Assembly: GCA_004154925.1 (NCBI GenBank)
Contig: QJNS01000702.1
Location: forward strand, 1 to 64,000
Direction of reading: 5' to 3'
DNA length: 64,000 nt
DNA from: Monosporascus cannonballus
Taxonomy: Eukaryota > Ascomycota > Sordariomycetes > Xylariales
Part shown: one piece after another, positions 36,438 through 48,996 of the stretch
Numbering within the stretch: the stretch's first letter is position 1
Layout: the number at the start of each line of letters is the position of its first letter
Notes under the pieces: model-generated
Database searches by the model: none
Seen by the model: the letters and a program-made list of their open reading frames with translations, nothing else
Told to the model about the DNA's origin: nothing
Made by a program: the position numbers and the translations under genes

Positions 36438-36821
36438 TGTAACGAACTAAGGGTTTAACCAATTATTAAACCTTCGTCGTACGGGTTTATGTTAACAGAA
36501 ATATCGTAAGAATTTGAGCAATAAATACAATAACGTATTACGTCTCGTAATACCAAAAAATCCTTTAATATCTTATTACAAATAATTAATATTAAAAAGT
36601 ATTACAAATTAAAATTATATAAATTATAAAAATAATAAATATTTTATACTTAATTTTTCCATCTTATCGAACCTGGCTTTATAAGCTTTACCATCGATTC
36701 CGTCGAGTCTGACTTTACAGGCTTTACGATCGATCCCGTCGAACTATTATGTAACTTAACCCATATGGCTTAATTATTTATTGCCACCGTTTCCGAGACC
36801 GGAACCTATTAAGTTATAACA
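36438..36821 (-). repeat. 3' LTR of element B
   Basis: 384 bp, starts tgtaacgaac, ends agttataaca. It holds two tandem copies of a 36-bp unit (36669-36704, 36705-36740) built around gatcgatcccgtc. Confidence 0.92.
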
Positions 36822-36882
36822 TAATCCTTCCCTTTTATAATTTTCGTCCCGAAAATTCCTTTTTTTTCTATAAATCTTTCCT

Positions 36883-37473
36883 TTGCCATTATATCGGGTT
36901 GAATTAAAAAACCGATTAACAGAAAAACAAAAAAAACGAAATAACTTATTTAAATTCATCACTTTTCGAACTATAGACATAACTATATATTCTTATTGTG
37001 TTCGTCGCAAATTGTCCTTTTATCGTACTTTTTCGTCGGATTCCTTCCGGTACAAAAAATGCTTAACGCAAGACTAAGGCCTTTATAACGTTAACGGTTT
37101 TTCTACTTTTTAACTTAAAAAACTCGTTTCCAACCACCTCAAGGTTAAAGCGGAACTTAAAAAGGCCGAGAAGGAAACGAAATAAACGCAGGCCAAAGTT
37201 CATCGTTTTCGAAAACAAAAGAAATTATAGGCCGACTATATAACATACATACTATTTCGTAAATTTCGGTCCCTAATGGAGTTGGATAAATTGGAACGTT
37301 AAAAAAAACAGGCCGAATTGGAGGCCGCCAAGGCCATAACGGCGGAAGCCGCACTTCCTTTCAACTGGTCCAACTTGGAGTCCATAGACTGGTCGTCCCT
37401 TAATTGGGGAACTTTCGACCTTGCCGATTTCGGCGTTATTAGTATAAATTCTTTAATAGGCGTTAAACGCTAA
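36883..37473 (+). pseudogene. Antisense accessory ORF of element B: cysteine cluster, charged helix, Trp-rich tail
   Basis: A single + frame, antisense to pol, of 197 codons. It starts 62 bp inside the 3' LTR and ends at TAA 37471-37473, overlapping the pol stop (37463-37465 on the minus strand). Only five internal stops occur (37075, 37111, 37183, 37300 TAA; 37228 TAG), all of the kind RIP makes from CAA, CAG or TGG. No TGA occurs. N-terminal part: YSYCVRRKLSFY ... RYKKC, a run of Cys or Tyr spaced x2, x7, x9, x2. Middle: KVKAELKKAEKETK and further Lys/Glu/Arg-rich helix, likely a coiled coil. Tail: FNWSNLESIDWSSLNWGTF, then DLADFGV, rich in Trp, Phe and Asp. It is clearly more GC-rich than its surroundings. 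Function unproven; the layout resembles a zinc-cluster DNA-binding factor. Confidence 0.65.
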
Positions 37474-38065
37474 TAAGGTTGTTAGCGGGTTTCGAGGTAT
37501 TTTCGAAATCCGGGTATTTTTTCCATTTCATCAGGTACTAGGTAAATCCGTTTTGCTTTCGCATATCAAATATCTTTTCTATCTCGTACGCTTATTCGTT
37601 TTCTACCTTTATGTTATTTTACGCCGTATATACCTTGATTATTTCCGTTATTAACTCGAATAAAAAATCGTAAAAAATTAGATGGAATTTAATTTTTGAT
37701 AAAAGTTCCAATTAATAATTGTTTTCTAAGATTTTTTTGGCGATTTTATATAGGCCGATATATTTAAAATCGAATTCTTTGTTAGGTCGTTTTAGTTAAA
37801 TATTTTTTATAATAAAGAAACCTATTTCCTTTTTTTCGAAAATTAATCCTTTTAACTTTTTCTGGTTATAGTACTTACTTATTTGATTTTGTACAAATTC
37901 CAGTTTTATTTTTATCTCCTAATATAGCTATCGTAGTTATTTTAACGTAAAAGTTATTTTGACATTAATTAGACCGTTATCGCGTACTTTATAAACTTTT
38001 AAGATAAAACCTAAATTTACGTTTGCTGGTATTATTTTAATACTTTCGTAATAACTGGTATTATA

Positions 38066-38335
38066 AGCGATTATAATTACCACTAGACATATATTTATAA
38101 GTAATTTAGCCAAAACAAAGCGAAATATAAACGTTTATTATTTCTATAATTTAAATAATACTAGCTTTAAATATTTATTAATTTTAATTGTTTTTAATAA
38201 GATATTAAAATATCTTTTAATATTACGAAGAATAATACGTTATTGTATTAATTATTTAAATTCTTACAATTTTTCTATTAATATAAATTTATATGATTAA
38301 AATTTAATAATTAATTAAAACTTCAGCTGATTATA
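38066..38335 (+). repeat. 5' LTR of element A, truncated
   Basis: Aligns with 44070-44348 of the right LTR (gattataattaccactagac against gattacaattaccaccagcc). The first about 120 bp of the LTR are absent, and B sequence abuts directly. Ends gattata, the RIP form of GTCACA. Confidence 0.75.
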
Positions 38336-38553
38336 TATTAAAAAATTTTGTTTCATAATATTATTAAATTTTCACTAATATTTAAAATTATCAAAATATT
38401 AACCAATATTTAAAAAACCTTTATTACGTAATTTTAGGCTTAAATTCGGAAATTAAAAAAAAAGATTTAATACATTAGGGTTACGTTATTTACCTAAGCC
38501 TTTTTCGCCCGTATAAAGCTTAAAAGAACGAAGCCCTATAATGAAAAAAATAT

Positions 38554-38769
38554 TTGTTAAATTTTAGTAATCTGGCGGATAAGATTCTAATAATAAAAAT
38601 ATATTTAATAGAAAATACGGTTAATAAATTTAAATATATTATAAACAATAGTTTAAAAATAGAAAAAATCGAATATGAAGTTTTTATTAATAAAATTGTT
38701 CATTTTTCATTAATTTCGAAAATAAAGTACGTAATAATGTCGGTAATCCAATTACAGAACAATTTATAA
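38554..38769 (+). pseudogene. Gag fragment of element A
   Basis: 71 open codons beginning NFSNLADKILIIKIYLIENT after the Met. The equivalent place in element C (about 51690) reads NFSNLTDIILVIKVYLIRNT, a clear protein-level match. Capsid-type Gag is the likely identity by position. Stops flank it. Confidence 0.6.
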
Positions 38770-41700
38770 TTTAATAAATTTTATAATTCGGATAAAAATA
38801 TTTATATTTAAATATATTATAATTCTTAAAAGTTTTACGACCAAAATCAAATAAAAAAAATAATAAAGCTTATATTTTTTTCGTTATATTTATAAAGAAT
38901 TAAAAATTACTGCAAAAAAAATTATTCGAATTAAATAATTAATTATTTAAAATCAGTATATTATAAAAATACTTAAAATTAATAATTACTAATTTAACAA
39001 GTAACCAAAAAGGAAAAAATAATATATTTTGGAATTAAAATATACCAAATTTAGTTAAAACAAATAAAACGCATTTTTTATTTTTTACGGAATAATATTA
39101 AAATATATAAACTGTAATATTTTTATAAATAAAAATAAAGTTAAATTAAATATTTTATTATAGCAAAATAGAATATAACATTTCTAAATATAAACCGTTT
39201 AAAAAATCTCCATAAACTAATTAAATACTAATATTAAAACATTAATTTAAAAATAATATTAAAAATAATAATAAAATTATTGACATAATTTAAATTAAAT
39301 CGGTATTAAATTTATAATAAAAAGTTTAACGGGGATTATTACGATATGAAGTTTGACAAAAAATATAAAAAGTTGAAATATTAGGGTAATAAATATCGTA
39401 AATATAATAAAGAATATTATAAAAATAATTACGTAAATATCAGAATGAAGTAAAAAAAGCTTATTCCGGAATTTTAAATAAATACGGAAAAATATATGTT
39501 ATATATTATTAATAACGAAAATATCTTAATTACGAAGAATAAAAAGAATATGTTTATATACGAATTACTTATATATATTCTAAGGAATTTTATTTTTTAA
39601 TTTATTCTGAAAATAATGAAGATAATAAATAATAATATTAATATTCTCAAGCTATAATTCCAGAAAAATATTTAATAATTAGCCTGAATAAAAGATGAAT
39701 TTAAAGAAAAATAATATCCGTAAAACGTATTTCTTATTATTATAAGTAATATAATGTTTAATTAAAAAGGTAATTGAATATACGGTAAAAATATATTATC
39801 AAAAGTTTATTACGGATTTTTAACCTTATTTTTAATTAATATTTATTATAAGTTTTTATGAAAACACAATTATTAAAAAGTATATTGATTTACGAAAAGT
39901 TTTAAAATAATAATAAAAATAATATATAATAAAATATAATTACATAAATAAATAATTAATTTCTTTAATAAGGAAAAACATTATAAAAAAGTAAAAATAA
40001 TTAATAAAGATAGAAAGAATAATACCTTATTAATAAGAATAAATATATTAACTTAATACAAAAAATAAAAAAAATATAAATAAAATTCGATCTATTTAAA
40101 GAAAGATTAAAAAAACTTATTTATAAAAAGAATAAAGAATAGTAAAATTGAAGAATATTATAAAGAATATTTAAAAGGTTTTTTAAATAAGATAATAAAA
40201 AATATTACTAATATTATTATGTTAAATATACGAATTAAAATAAATTAATATATTATAATAGTAAATTATACAATTTTAAATAAACAGTATATTATGTAAA
40301 ATATAATTAACGAATTTAAATTATTATAAAAATATAAATATACACTTTATACAAAGATAAATATCAAAGTTTAAAAATTTATTTGTAATAACGAAAAAGT
40401 TATGCGTAAAATTTATTATTTCGAAACTTTTATTTAAGGATAATATTAAATATTTAATTTTAATATCATATGATTTAAAAATTATAATAAAATTTTAAAA
40501 TTATTATAAACATATTCATGCGGAGTTTTAACTAATAAAACCATTAATTCAATAGAATTTGGTTTATATATTATTAATAAATAAAAGAATTAAAATTTTA
40601 ATATTTTACCAATAATGATAATAAATGTAAATAGAAGAATATAATAAGAATTTTATTATTAAAACGGATAAAATATTACAAGAAAATATAACAGCTTATT
40701 ATTATTATTAAACTAAAATTAAAATAATTAAATAACGATAAAAAATAATAAAAATAATAATTGTTAAATTTAAAAGATTTAATTAAAATATTATCATAAT
40801 ATTATAAATATAAATTATTTTTTAAAAAGAAACTTAATACGAAATTTCTAAAATATAATAAGTAAAATTAAAAAGTAACCTTTAAAAAAGGCTTTTCGAT
40901 AAAGCTTTACTTTATTTATATTTTTAGCGGAAAAAATTACATACTTTTTAACAAAAAATTGAAGAAATTAATTAAAAAATACTTTCTATTTTTTAGATCG
41001 AAATAAATCAAACATTACAATTTATTACTAATTATCGATAATGAAATAATAATATTATCTTTAATCAAAAAAATAAAAGTTTAATTTTACGAAATTAAAT
41101 AATATATAATATTTAATTTTTAAAATATATATATCTTTATTTAATTTAAAAAGAATCTACATAAATATAATTTTTAAAACGAAATATAGATTATTTAAAT
41201 ATTTAATTATATTAATACAATTTACAAATATATTAATTATTTTGTAAGGCTAAGAACTTATAAACTATAAAAATAATTTAATATTTTTATTATTTATTAT
41301 TTTAACGATATGGTTATTTGTTTAAAAATAAAAAAAATATAAAAATATGTATTAATATGAAAAACCTTATTTTTATTAACAGAACTTAAAATAATTAAAA
41401 TATATTATCATTTTAAAATATATTAAAATAAGCTTTAAAAATTATTATAATTATAAAATAATAAATAGTAACAATAATTAAGAACATATCAGTATTTTCT
41501 AAATTCGTTAATTATTACAAAAAGTTTATTCGAAAATTTAATAAAATAATTCTATTTTTAATAAATTTTACGAAAGGAAAAGTTTAAATAAATGTTAAAT
41601 ACGAAAAGAAAAACATTTTAAAATATTAAGGATATAATTATTAACATATTAATATTAATTGTATGTAATTTTAATTATTTCGATAAATTAAAAATTAATA

Positions 41701-43625
41701 TTTTGAATTATATATTAAACGTAATAATTAAATAATACAATAAATAAAATAAATTTTACTTTTTTATATTTCTTTTCGTTAAAAATCCAAAGAATTAAAT
41801 TTAATTATAATAAGTTAAATAGCAAATTTATAATTATTATTATAATATTTTGTAGATTTATATATTTTTTAAAAGGAAATATAAATTAAATTAGAATTGA
41901 TATAAATTATTTAATATTTACCTGATTTATTATAATTAGACAGTTTAAAAAACATTATTTAAAACATAAAATAGAATTAATAAATTTCGAGTTTATTATT
42001 ACTTTTAAAAAATACTTCAAAAAATAATAAAGAAAATATTTCAAATAAATTATTAAATTTTAAAACCAAATTATTTAAAATTAAATATATAAATTTGAAT
42101 ATTATTATAAAAAGGTATTTGCATTTACGATATATTACGATATTTTGGGTAATACTTTTCGATATGTATTGAAAAACTTAATAATGTAATAATAATTTCC
42201 GAAAAGTCTAAAGAATAAATAAAATATAATTTTTTATAAAATATTAACAAGATTTAATACGAGAAGCATACAAATATTAGTTATATAAATATTTAAGGAT
42301 TCATAATACTTTAAAACGGCTTTAATATATAAATTTCTTTTAAAAATAAAATTAAAAATATAAAACTTTCTTATTTTTTATTATATTACGAACATATAAA
42401 CAGTAAATAAATAATATATATCTATATTAAAAATATTTTTTTTATATATAAATTAATAATATACATTACTTTTTATAAAAAAATAATATTTATATTGAAA
42501 TTTCATTAAAATTCAATAACATAAATTAATCTAAAATTTAAATTATTAAACGTGTTTAAATTTTAAATAAATAAATAAATAAAACGAATAAATTAAATTT
42601 TAAAAATTTATTTGTACTATTATATTAATTATAAAACATATTAAATTGAAAAATTACTAATGGTATAATTAATTTATAATACCAAGTTTTACAAAAATAT
42701 TAAAATAATATTAATAAATATAAAATTTGGTTTTATTCTAAAACTTTATAAAACAATACGAAATAAAAGCTTAATTAATATTAAAATATTTCTTATATAA
42801 AAGTAATTACAACATTTATATTAAAAAATTAAAATAAAATTAAAGTTCGAACGAAATTAATTAAGTAAATATTATAACCAAAAGAATTAAAAAATTAATT
42901 TAAAAAAAAACCTTTTTTCGTTATAAAAAATATTTAAATAAAACGACATAATAAAAAATTCGATTTTAAATATATCGCTTTATACAAAATCGCCGAAAAG
43001 TTTTTAAAAGTTTATTATTAATTATAACCTTTAATAAAAATGAAATTTTATTTAATTTTTTATATTTTCTTTTTCGAAACAATAACGGATATAATTAAGA
43101 TATATATAATACAAAATCATATGCAAATAAATATAAATAAATATACGAAATAAAAAGAGTTTTCGATATGCAAAAATAAAACGGACTTATTTAGTACTTA
43201 ATTAAGTTATAAAAGTACCCGAATTTTAAAAATACTTAAAAATTTGTTAAAAACCTTATTAATATTTCATAATTATTAAAAATCTTTTACTAATAATAAT
43301 AAGCGCGTTTTAATTAATAACCGAATAATTAATAACTAGGATAACGGGTTAATTAATTGCGATATACTTTAATATAATAATTATATTAGTAATTTTGAAT
43401 TATTTTTATTTTTAACGTTTTTATTTTTTTAATTCGTTTAATGATTAAAATTTATGTTATATGATAATAATACCTTTTAAACCAATTAATACCTTTTATT
43501 TTCGTAAATAAGTAAAACGAAAAAGAAAATTTTTATTTATTTGTAATTGTAATTGTAATATTAAACCTTAAAATAGAATTTTTAAAATTTTAATAATCCC
43601 TTTTTAATAAATATTTCCTTATATT

Positions 43626-43838
43626 TTAAACGTTTATATTTATAATAAATATTTTGTAAAAAGAAAAAAGTGAAGATGCCAGTACTATTATAATATCACT
43701 TTTAATTAATATATTCTTTATTTTTAAAATATTTTTTATTATTTTACACCTTATATTTTTCGAAAAATAATAAAAGTAAAATATAATTTTGCACCTAAAT
43801 TCGATAAAGGCTGTTACGAAATTAATATAATAAACCAT
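43626..43838 (-). pseudogene. Antisense accessory ORF remnant in element A
   Basis: An open minus frame, antisense to A's pol, between the pol end and the 3' LTR, where B, C, E and H carry the accessory ORF. It keeps two Cys (FRCKII and IRCKII) set in a Tyr-rich stretch. Spacing only partly fits the cluster, so this is positional support, not proof. Confidence 0.35.
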
Positions 43839-43957
43839 AAAAAACGAAAAATATAACGATTCCTGGAAATATAAAACAACATAATTAAGAACAAAAAATT
43901 ATTTACTAAACGAAAAACAAAAAATCTAAAAAGCAAAATTTTGAAAAAAAAAGATCG

Positions 43958-44348
43958 TATTACGACCTAACAAACTCCGGCTTCAGAAAACGGTCAAACG
44001 AAAATCATACGGACCACCCCGTAAATCACGTAACAATAATCACTACCAAACCAATAATTAAAGGTGATCAAAAAAATCGCAAACGATTACAATTACCACC
44101 AGCCATATAATTATAAATAATTAAACTAAAAAAAAACATATATGTTTTTATTATTTCCATAATTTAAATAATACCAGCTTATAACATTTATTAATATTAA
44201 TTATTTTCAATAAAATATGAACATACCTTTTAATATTACGAAACGTAATACGTTATTATATTTATTACTTAGATTCTCACGATACTCCTGCCAACATAAA
44301 CCCGTACGACTAAGGTTTAATAGTTGGTCAAACCCCTAGCTCGTCAAA
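43958..44348 (+). repeat. 3' LTR of element A
   Basis: Starts tattacgacctaacaaac and ends near agctcgtcaaa, with the reversed hallmark cataaacccgtacgactaag at about 44300. It is preceded by an A/G-rich run in the polypurine position (43945-43957). Confidence 0.85.
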
Positions 44349-47300
44349 TATTCTGGTAACAAATTTTTTAACATAAGAAGTTTGGTAATAAAATCGAATA
44401 TAACTATATACCATAATCGCTTTACGACTAGTAATGGCTGTAATTCTCCGTATAGCTTATATCGTCGAATCTTTACTATAGCGCAAATATCGCATTATCG
44501 TATAATTTTCTATACCGTTAATTTTATTCTAGGAAAGGAATATATACGTTAAAGCCTTTCTAAGATCTTATAAATCCCTGGATATCCGTATAACTAATAT
44601 TCATATATTTCTCGTATTAAATACTTTTGATATTCTTTTAAAAGTTTTATTTTGTCCAGTTTTTGGTTTTCTAGGAAATTATCTTTATAGTATTAGATTT
44701 TCTAGTAAATATCGAAAAGTATTGCCCGAATTATCGTAATTTGGCATAAATGTAACTATCTTTTTAAAATAATATCGAAAATTATATAATTAACTTTAAC
44801 CAAATTTTTTGGAAATTTGGTTACTTATTTAATGTATTTGTTTTCCTATTCTCTAAACCTTTCTTATAAATAATAATTAAATCGAAGTTCGCCAATTTTT
44901 CTATATATTTTAATTATTGTTTTATAAGTTCCCTAATTATAATAAATCGGGTAAGTTTTGATAATCTGCATAAACCATAATTTAATACAAATTTATTTCT
45001 TAAAAAATACCTAAATTTTCGAAATACCATTATAATAACCATAAATTCTTTATCTGGACTACCGTTATTAAATTCGGTTTTTTTTAACTTATTCGAACAA
45101 AATATAATAAAATATAATTTGCCTTAATTATTTCCTTATCCGATTATTACGCCTAACGCGTAATTAGAAATATCGAGGTTTAATTTAACATAATGGTTTA
45201 AATTATATATAATTAATACTGGCTAATTGGTAATTGCATCCTTAATATTTTGAAACATTTTTTCTGTATCTGGCGTCCATTTAAATTTCTTTTTTCGTAA
45301 AACTCGTTAAAAATATAATTATTTTGCTAGAATTTCGAATAAATTTCCTATAATACTTAAGAAATTTAAGGAATATTTATATTGCCCTAATTGTTATTAA
45401 CGTTTATTATTTTATAACTGTAGCGATTCTTTTAAGATATATCCTAATATACTCCGAAATAATAATATATTCCAGATATTTTAATTTTTATTGTTGGAAT
45501 TAACTTTTTTTGCGTTAACAAATAACCTGATATTATATAAAACTTAAGGGACTTTATAAATTTATTTTACTTATGTTTTTTTAATTTTAAAAAAAATAAA
45601 AATATTGGCGAAATAACAAATAACGAAAATATTAAGGTATTTTCGTAATACATAATATATTATTCGTTAGAAAATTATTAGTACGTTCGTAAATGCTATT
45701 AATATAACCAAATACTTAAATAATCCGTATTTCGGTTTAAAAGTTATTTTCTATTTATATTTTTTTAATCCGGATAAAGTTATATCCATTTTTAAGATTA
45801 AATATGATAAATTATTTGGCTTTATAAAAGTAAATTTTTCCCGAAATTAGGCGTAATAAAATTCGATTTTTAATAATAATATAGTTTAATTATCGATAAT
45901 TAATTGTTAATTATAACATTCTATTTTTTTCGGTACGAAAAACATAAGGTATTTTATTTATAATTTCGAAAATCGAATTTATTTTTTTGTAACTGATTTT
46001 TTAGGTATTTTTTAAAATTACGTAATCCGTTTCCGTTGAAATTATAAATAAAGTAAAACTTTATCGAAAATCGTTTTTCAAAAATTATTTCATAATTTTA
46101 CTGATTAAATTTTAAGAATTTGGTATCAAGTTCTTTTTAAAAATTTACTTATATTTATAATATTATAATAATATATTAATTAAACTTTTTAATATTTGGG
46201 GCTGCTGTTCTTATTAGTTTAAACCGTTATTTAATTGCTTTAATTTCGCTTTAATAATAATAATAATAATACGTCATAATATTTTAATACCCATTCTTTT
46301 TTTTCATATTTTATCTTTTAAATAAGATGGTTTTTGTTGTATTCTTATACTTATATTTATCGCTATTATGGATTAAATGTTAAGATCTTAATTTGTTTTC
46401 TTAATTAAAATTCCGTATTAACGTATTTATAATAATCTTAAGATTATATCTTAATTCCCAAATAAAACGATATCAAAATTAACCATTTCGTATCGTCTTT
46501 CAATAAAAATTTCGAAATAATTAATTTTGCGTATAATATTTCCGTTATCGTAAGCAAATTCCTAAGTTTCGGCAGTTGTTATTATATAAGGTTTTAATTT
46601 ATATCTTTCTACTAATTTAAATTTATTAATTATATCCGGTATAATGTAATTCTTGTCTAAAGTTCCGTAATTTATTATTACGCCATATCAATACGTTCCG
46701 ATTTATATATCTAAAGTAATAAGGTTTTTAAGGTTTTTTATTGTTGCATTTAAAGCCTTTTTCGAAAATTTCTGATAATTTCTTTGAATTTTGTTATTTT
46801 ACGGCTTTTTTATAGATAACCTTTTCTTTTAGCTTTTATTCGAATTTATCGAATTTTACTTATGTTTTTCGTTCAACGTATTAAACTGTTATATTTGTTA
46901 TTATTGCCGGCATATTATTCCTTCGAATTATATTAATTATTCGTAATTTTTTAAAAATTTTCTTTTATCGAATACATTGTTTTTTTATATTTACGATTAC
47001 ATTTTATTTTTACGATTACATTTTATTATACGTCGTTTTGATTATCGTCCTCAGGTTTTTTCGTTAATTAAAAATAAAGAAAACCCGTAATTATTTTCTA
47101 ATAATGCTTTTGTACCGTCTATTAAATTAACCTTTTTTCCGTTTAAAAATTATATTATTTATAATAATAAAAAGGGTTTTTTTATAGGTATTATTTTCTT
47201 TCCCGGCAGCTTTTTGCTCTGGCTAGTTATTGGACGTTTTTTGGGGTTATGGTTCGAAAATATCGATATTATTATTTATTATCCTTATTATTTCCGGAAT

Positions 47301-48614
47301 AACTTCAAAAATCAATTCCTTCGTAATATATACGGGAGATTCGTAGGTAAATATATTATTTCTATTTTTCGTAATCGGGATATTTTTGTTGTCGATAATA
47401 TATAACGTATATTTTGCTATATCGATTAGGTATTCCGAAATAAACTTTTTTCGTCCAATCCTTGTATTTACGTAATTATCTTTATAATACTTTTTATTAT
47501 ATTTACGATATTTATTAAGCTAGCTTTTTAGCTTTTTATATTTTTTGTTAAATTTTCTATCGTAATAATCCCCGTTAAGACTTTTGTCATAGGCCTAATA
47601 CGTATTTTGCTTGGATTATATTAAAATTTTATTATCGTTTCCTTCACTATTCTTAAATTATTTTTTCGGTATAATTATCTAAGTATTTTATTGTAATTCT
47701 TTAAGCTTTTTATATTTCTAACCCTTATATTTTATTTTGTCTTAAAAAAGTATTTAATCTAATTCCAATTTTATTTATAAATAATACCAAATTTTATAAG
47801 TTCTAATATTATTCCGTAAAAAATAAAAAACGCATTTTATTTTTTCCCCTTATTAAATTTGTTATACCCCGATCATAAAGCATATTATATTTTTTTTCTT
47901 TTATAGTTTTTTAAATTGTCGATTATTAAATTAAATTATTTTTACAATATACCGATTTAAGGTAATTGATTATTTAATCCGAATAATCTTATTTTTCATA
48001 TTATCTTTTAATTCTTTATCAAATATATCGATAAAGCCATTAGCTTTATTTTTTTTTTATGCGGCTTTGGCCGTAAGTGTTTTAAAACTTGCGGCGTACT
48101 TAAATATAAGTTTGTTTTGTCGGAATTATAAGAATTATTAAGCTATAAATTATTTCTTATTTGGATTGCCGAAATCATTGTATATTTTTTTCGAAATTAA
48201 TATAAAATAAAAAAATCTTATTAATAAAATTCTTTTTATCCGATTTTTTTATTTCCAGAAAATTTCTCATAATAAGTCCAAACTAATTAACCGTATCTCC
48301 CGTTAAGCATGCTTTTACCGCTAGGACCTTATCCGTTAGGTCGCTAAAATCCAAAAAGCAAAAGTAAATTCGGACCTAAATAAAAAATATCTGAAAATTA
48401 CTTTTCCTATCGTAAGGCTCCGGTTTTCTAGGCTTTATACGGACGAAAAACGGTTAAGCAGGTAACATAACCCTAATATATGAAATGCTTTTTTTAATTC
48501 CCGAATTCCAACCTAAAACTGTTAAAAAAGGGTTTTTTAAACGTTAATTAATATGTGAATAATATTGAATATTACTTGATATTTAATGGTATTATTAAAC
48601 AAAATTTTCCAACG
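44349..48614 (-). mobile_element. Element B, pol and gag part right of element A
   Basis: Aligns on the minus strand with element E from about 60120 to the window edge (for example ctcgtattaaatactttt at 44610 against ctcgtattaaatcttttt at 60383). It contains reverse transcriptase near 45600 and then, rightward, the upstream part of pol and gag. No intact frame; the open stretch 47214-47405 on + is antisense noise. Confidence 0.8.
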
Positions 48615-48996
48615 TATAACAAATTAAAGGTTTAACCAATTATTAAACCTTAGTCTTCCGGGTTTATGTTAATAAAAATATCGTAAAAATCTAAGCAATA
48701 AATATAATAACGTATTACGTCTTATAATATCAAAAATGCCTTAATATCTTATTACAAACGATTAGTATTAATAAGTATTATAAGCTAAAGTTATTTAAAT
48801 TATGGAAATAATAAATGATTTATATTTAATTTTTTATCCTATCGAACCTGGCTCTATAAGTTCCACGATCGATCCCGTCGAGCCTGGCTCTACAGGCTTT
48901 ACGATCGATCCCGTCGAGCCATCACGTAACTTGACCCACATGGCTTAGTCATTTGTTGCGACCGTTTCCGAGGCCGTAACCTTTTGGGTCATAACA
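48615..48996 (-). repeat. 5' LTR of element B
   Basis: 382 bp, starts tataacaaat, ends gggtcataaca. The 36-bp tandem unit occurs at 48844-48879 and 48880-48915 and is much better preserved than the surrounding element. Partner of 36438-36821. Confidence 0.92.

Larger units (their letters stand above)
38066..44348 (+). mobile_element. Element A, Ty3/gypsy retrotransposon nested in B (5' LTR truncated)
   Basis: Internal region 38336-43957 is flanked by a 5'-truncated LTR (about 38066-38335) and a full LTR (43958 to about 44348) of the same type, both on the + strand. The reverse transcriptase box reads YYFNDMVIC near 41295-41325 (Asp to Asn). An open gag stretch (38554-38769) matches gag of C (NFSNL...). 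It is among the most AT-rich elements in the window. No target duplication can be read because the left end is lost. Confidence 0.82.
36438..48996 (-). mobile_element. Element B, Ty3/gypsy chromovirus split by element A
   Basis: LTRs at 36438-36821 and 48615-48996 with a perfect target duplication tcgat (36433-36437, 48997-49001). Own sequence is 36438 to about 38065 and about 44349-48996, roughly 6.3 kb. Pol is on the minus strand: the reverse transcriptase box region reads IFVICYFANIFIF near 45600-45650, and the chromodomain end reads KKYPDFENT...PANNLI near 37480-37530. Compared with element E, about 350 bp is missing at the A junction. It is inserted in element D. Confidence 0.9.

Noticed and set aside
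36774..36980. 68-codon minus-strand frame
   Set aside because: Crosses the LTR end and leader of element B opposite the antisense ORF; no homologous frame in C or E.
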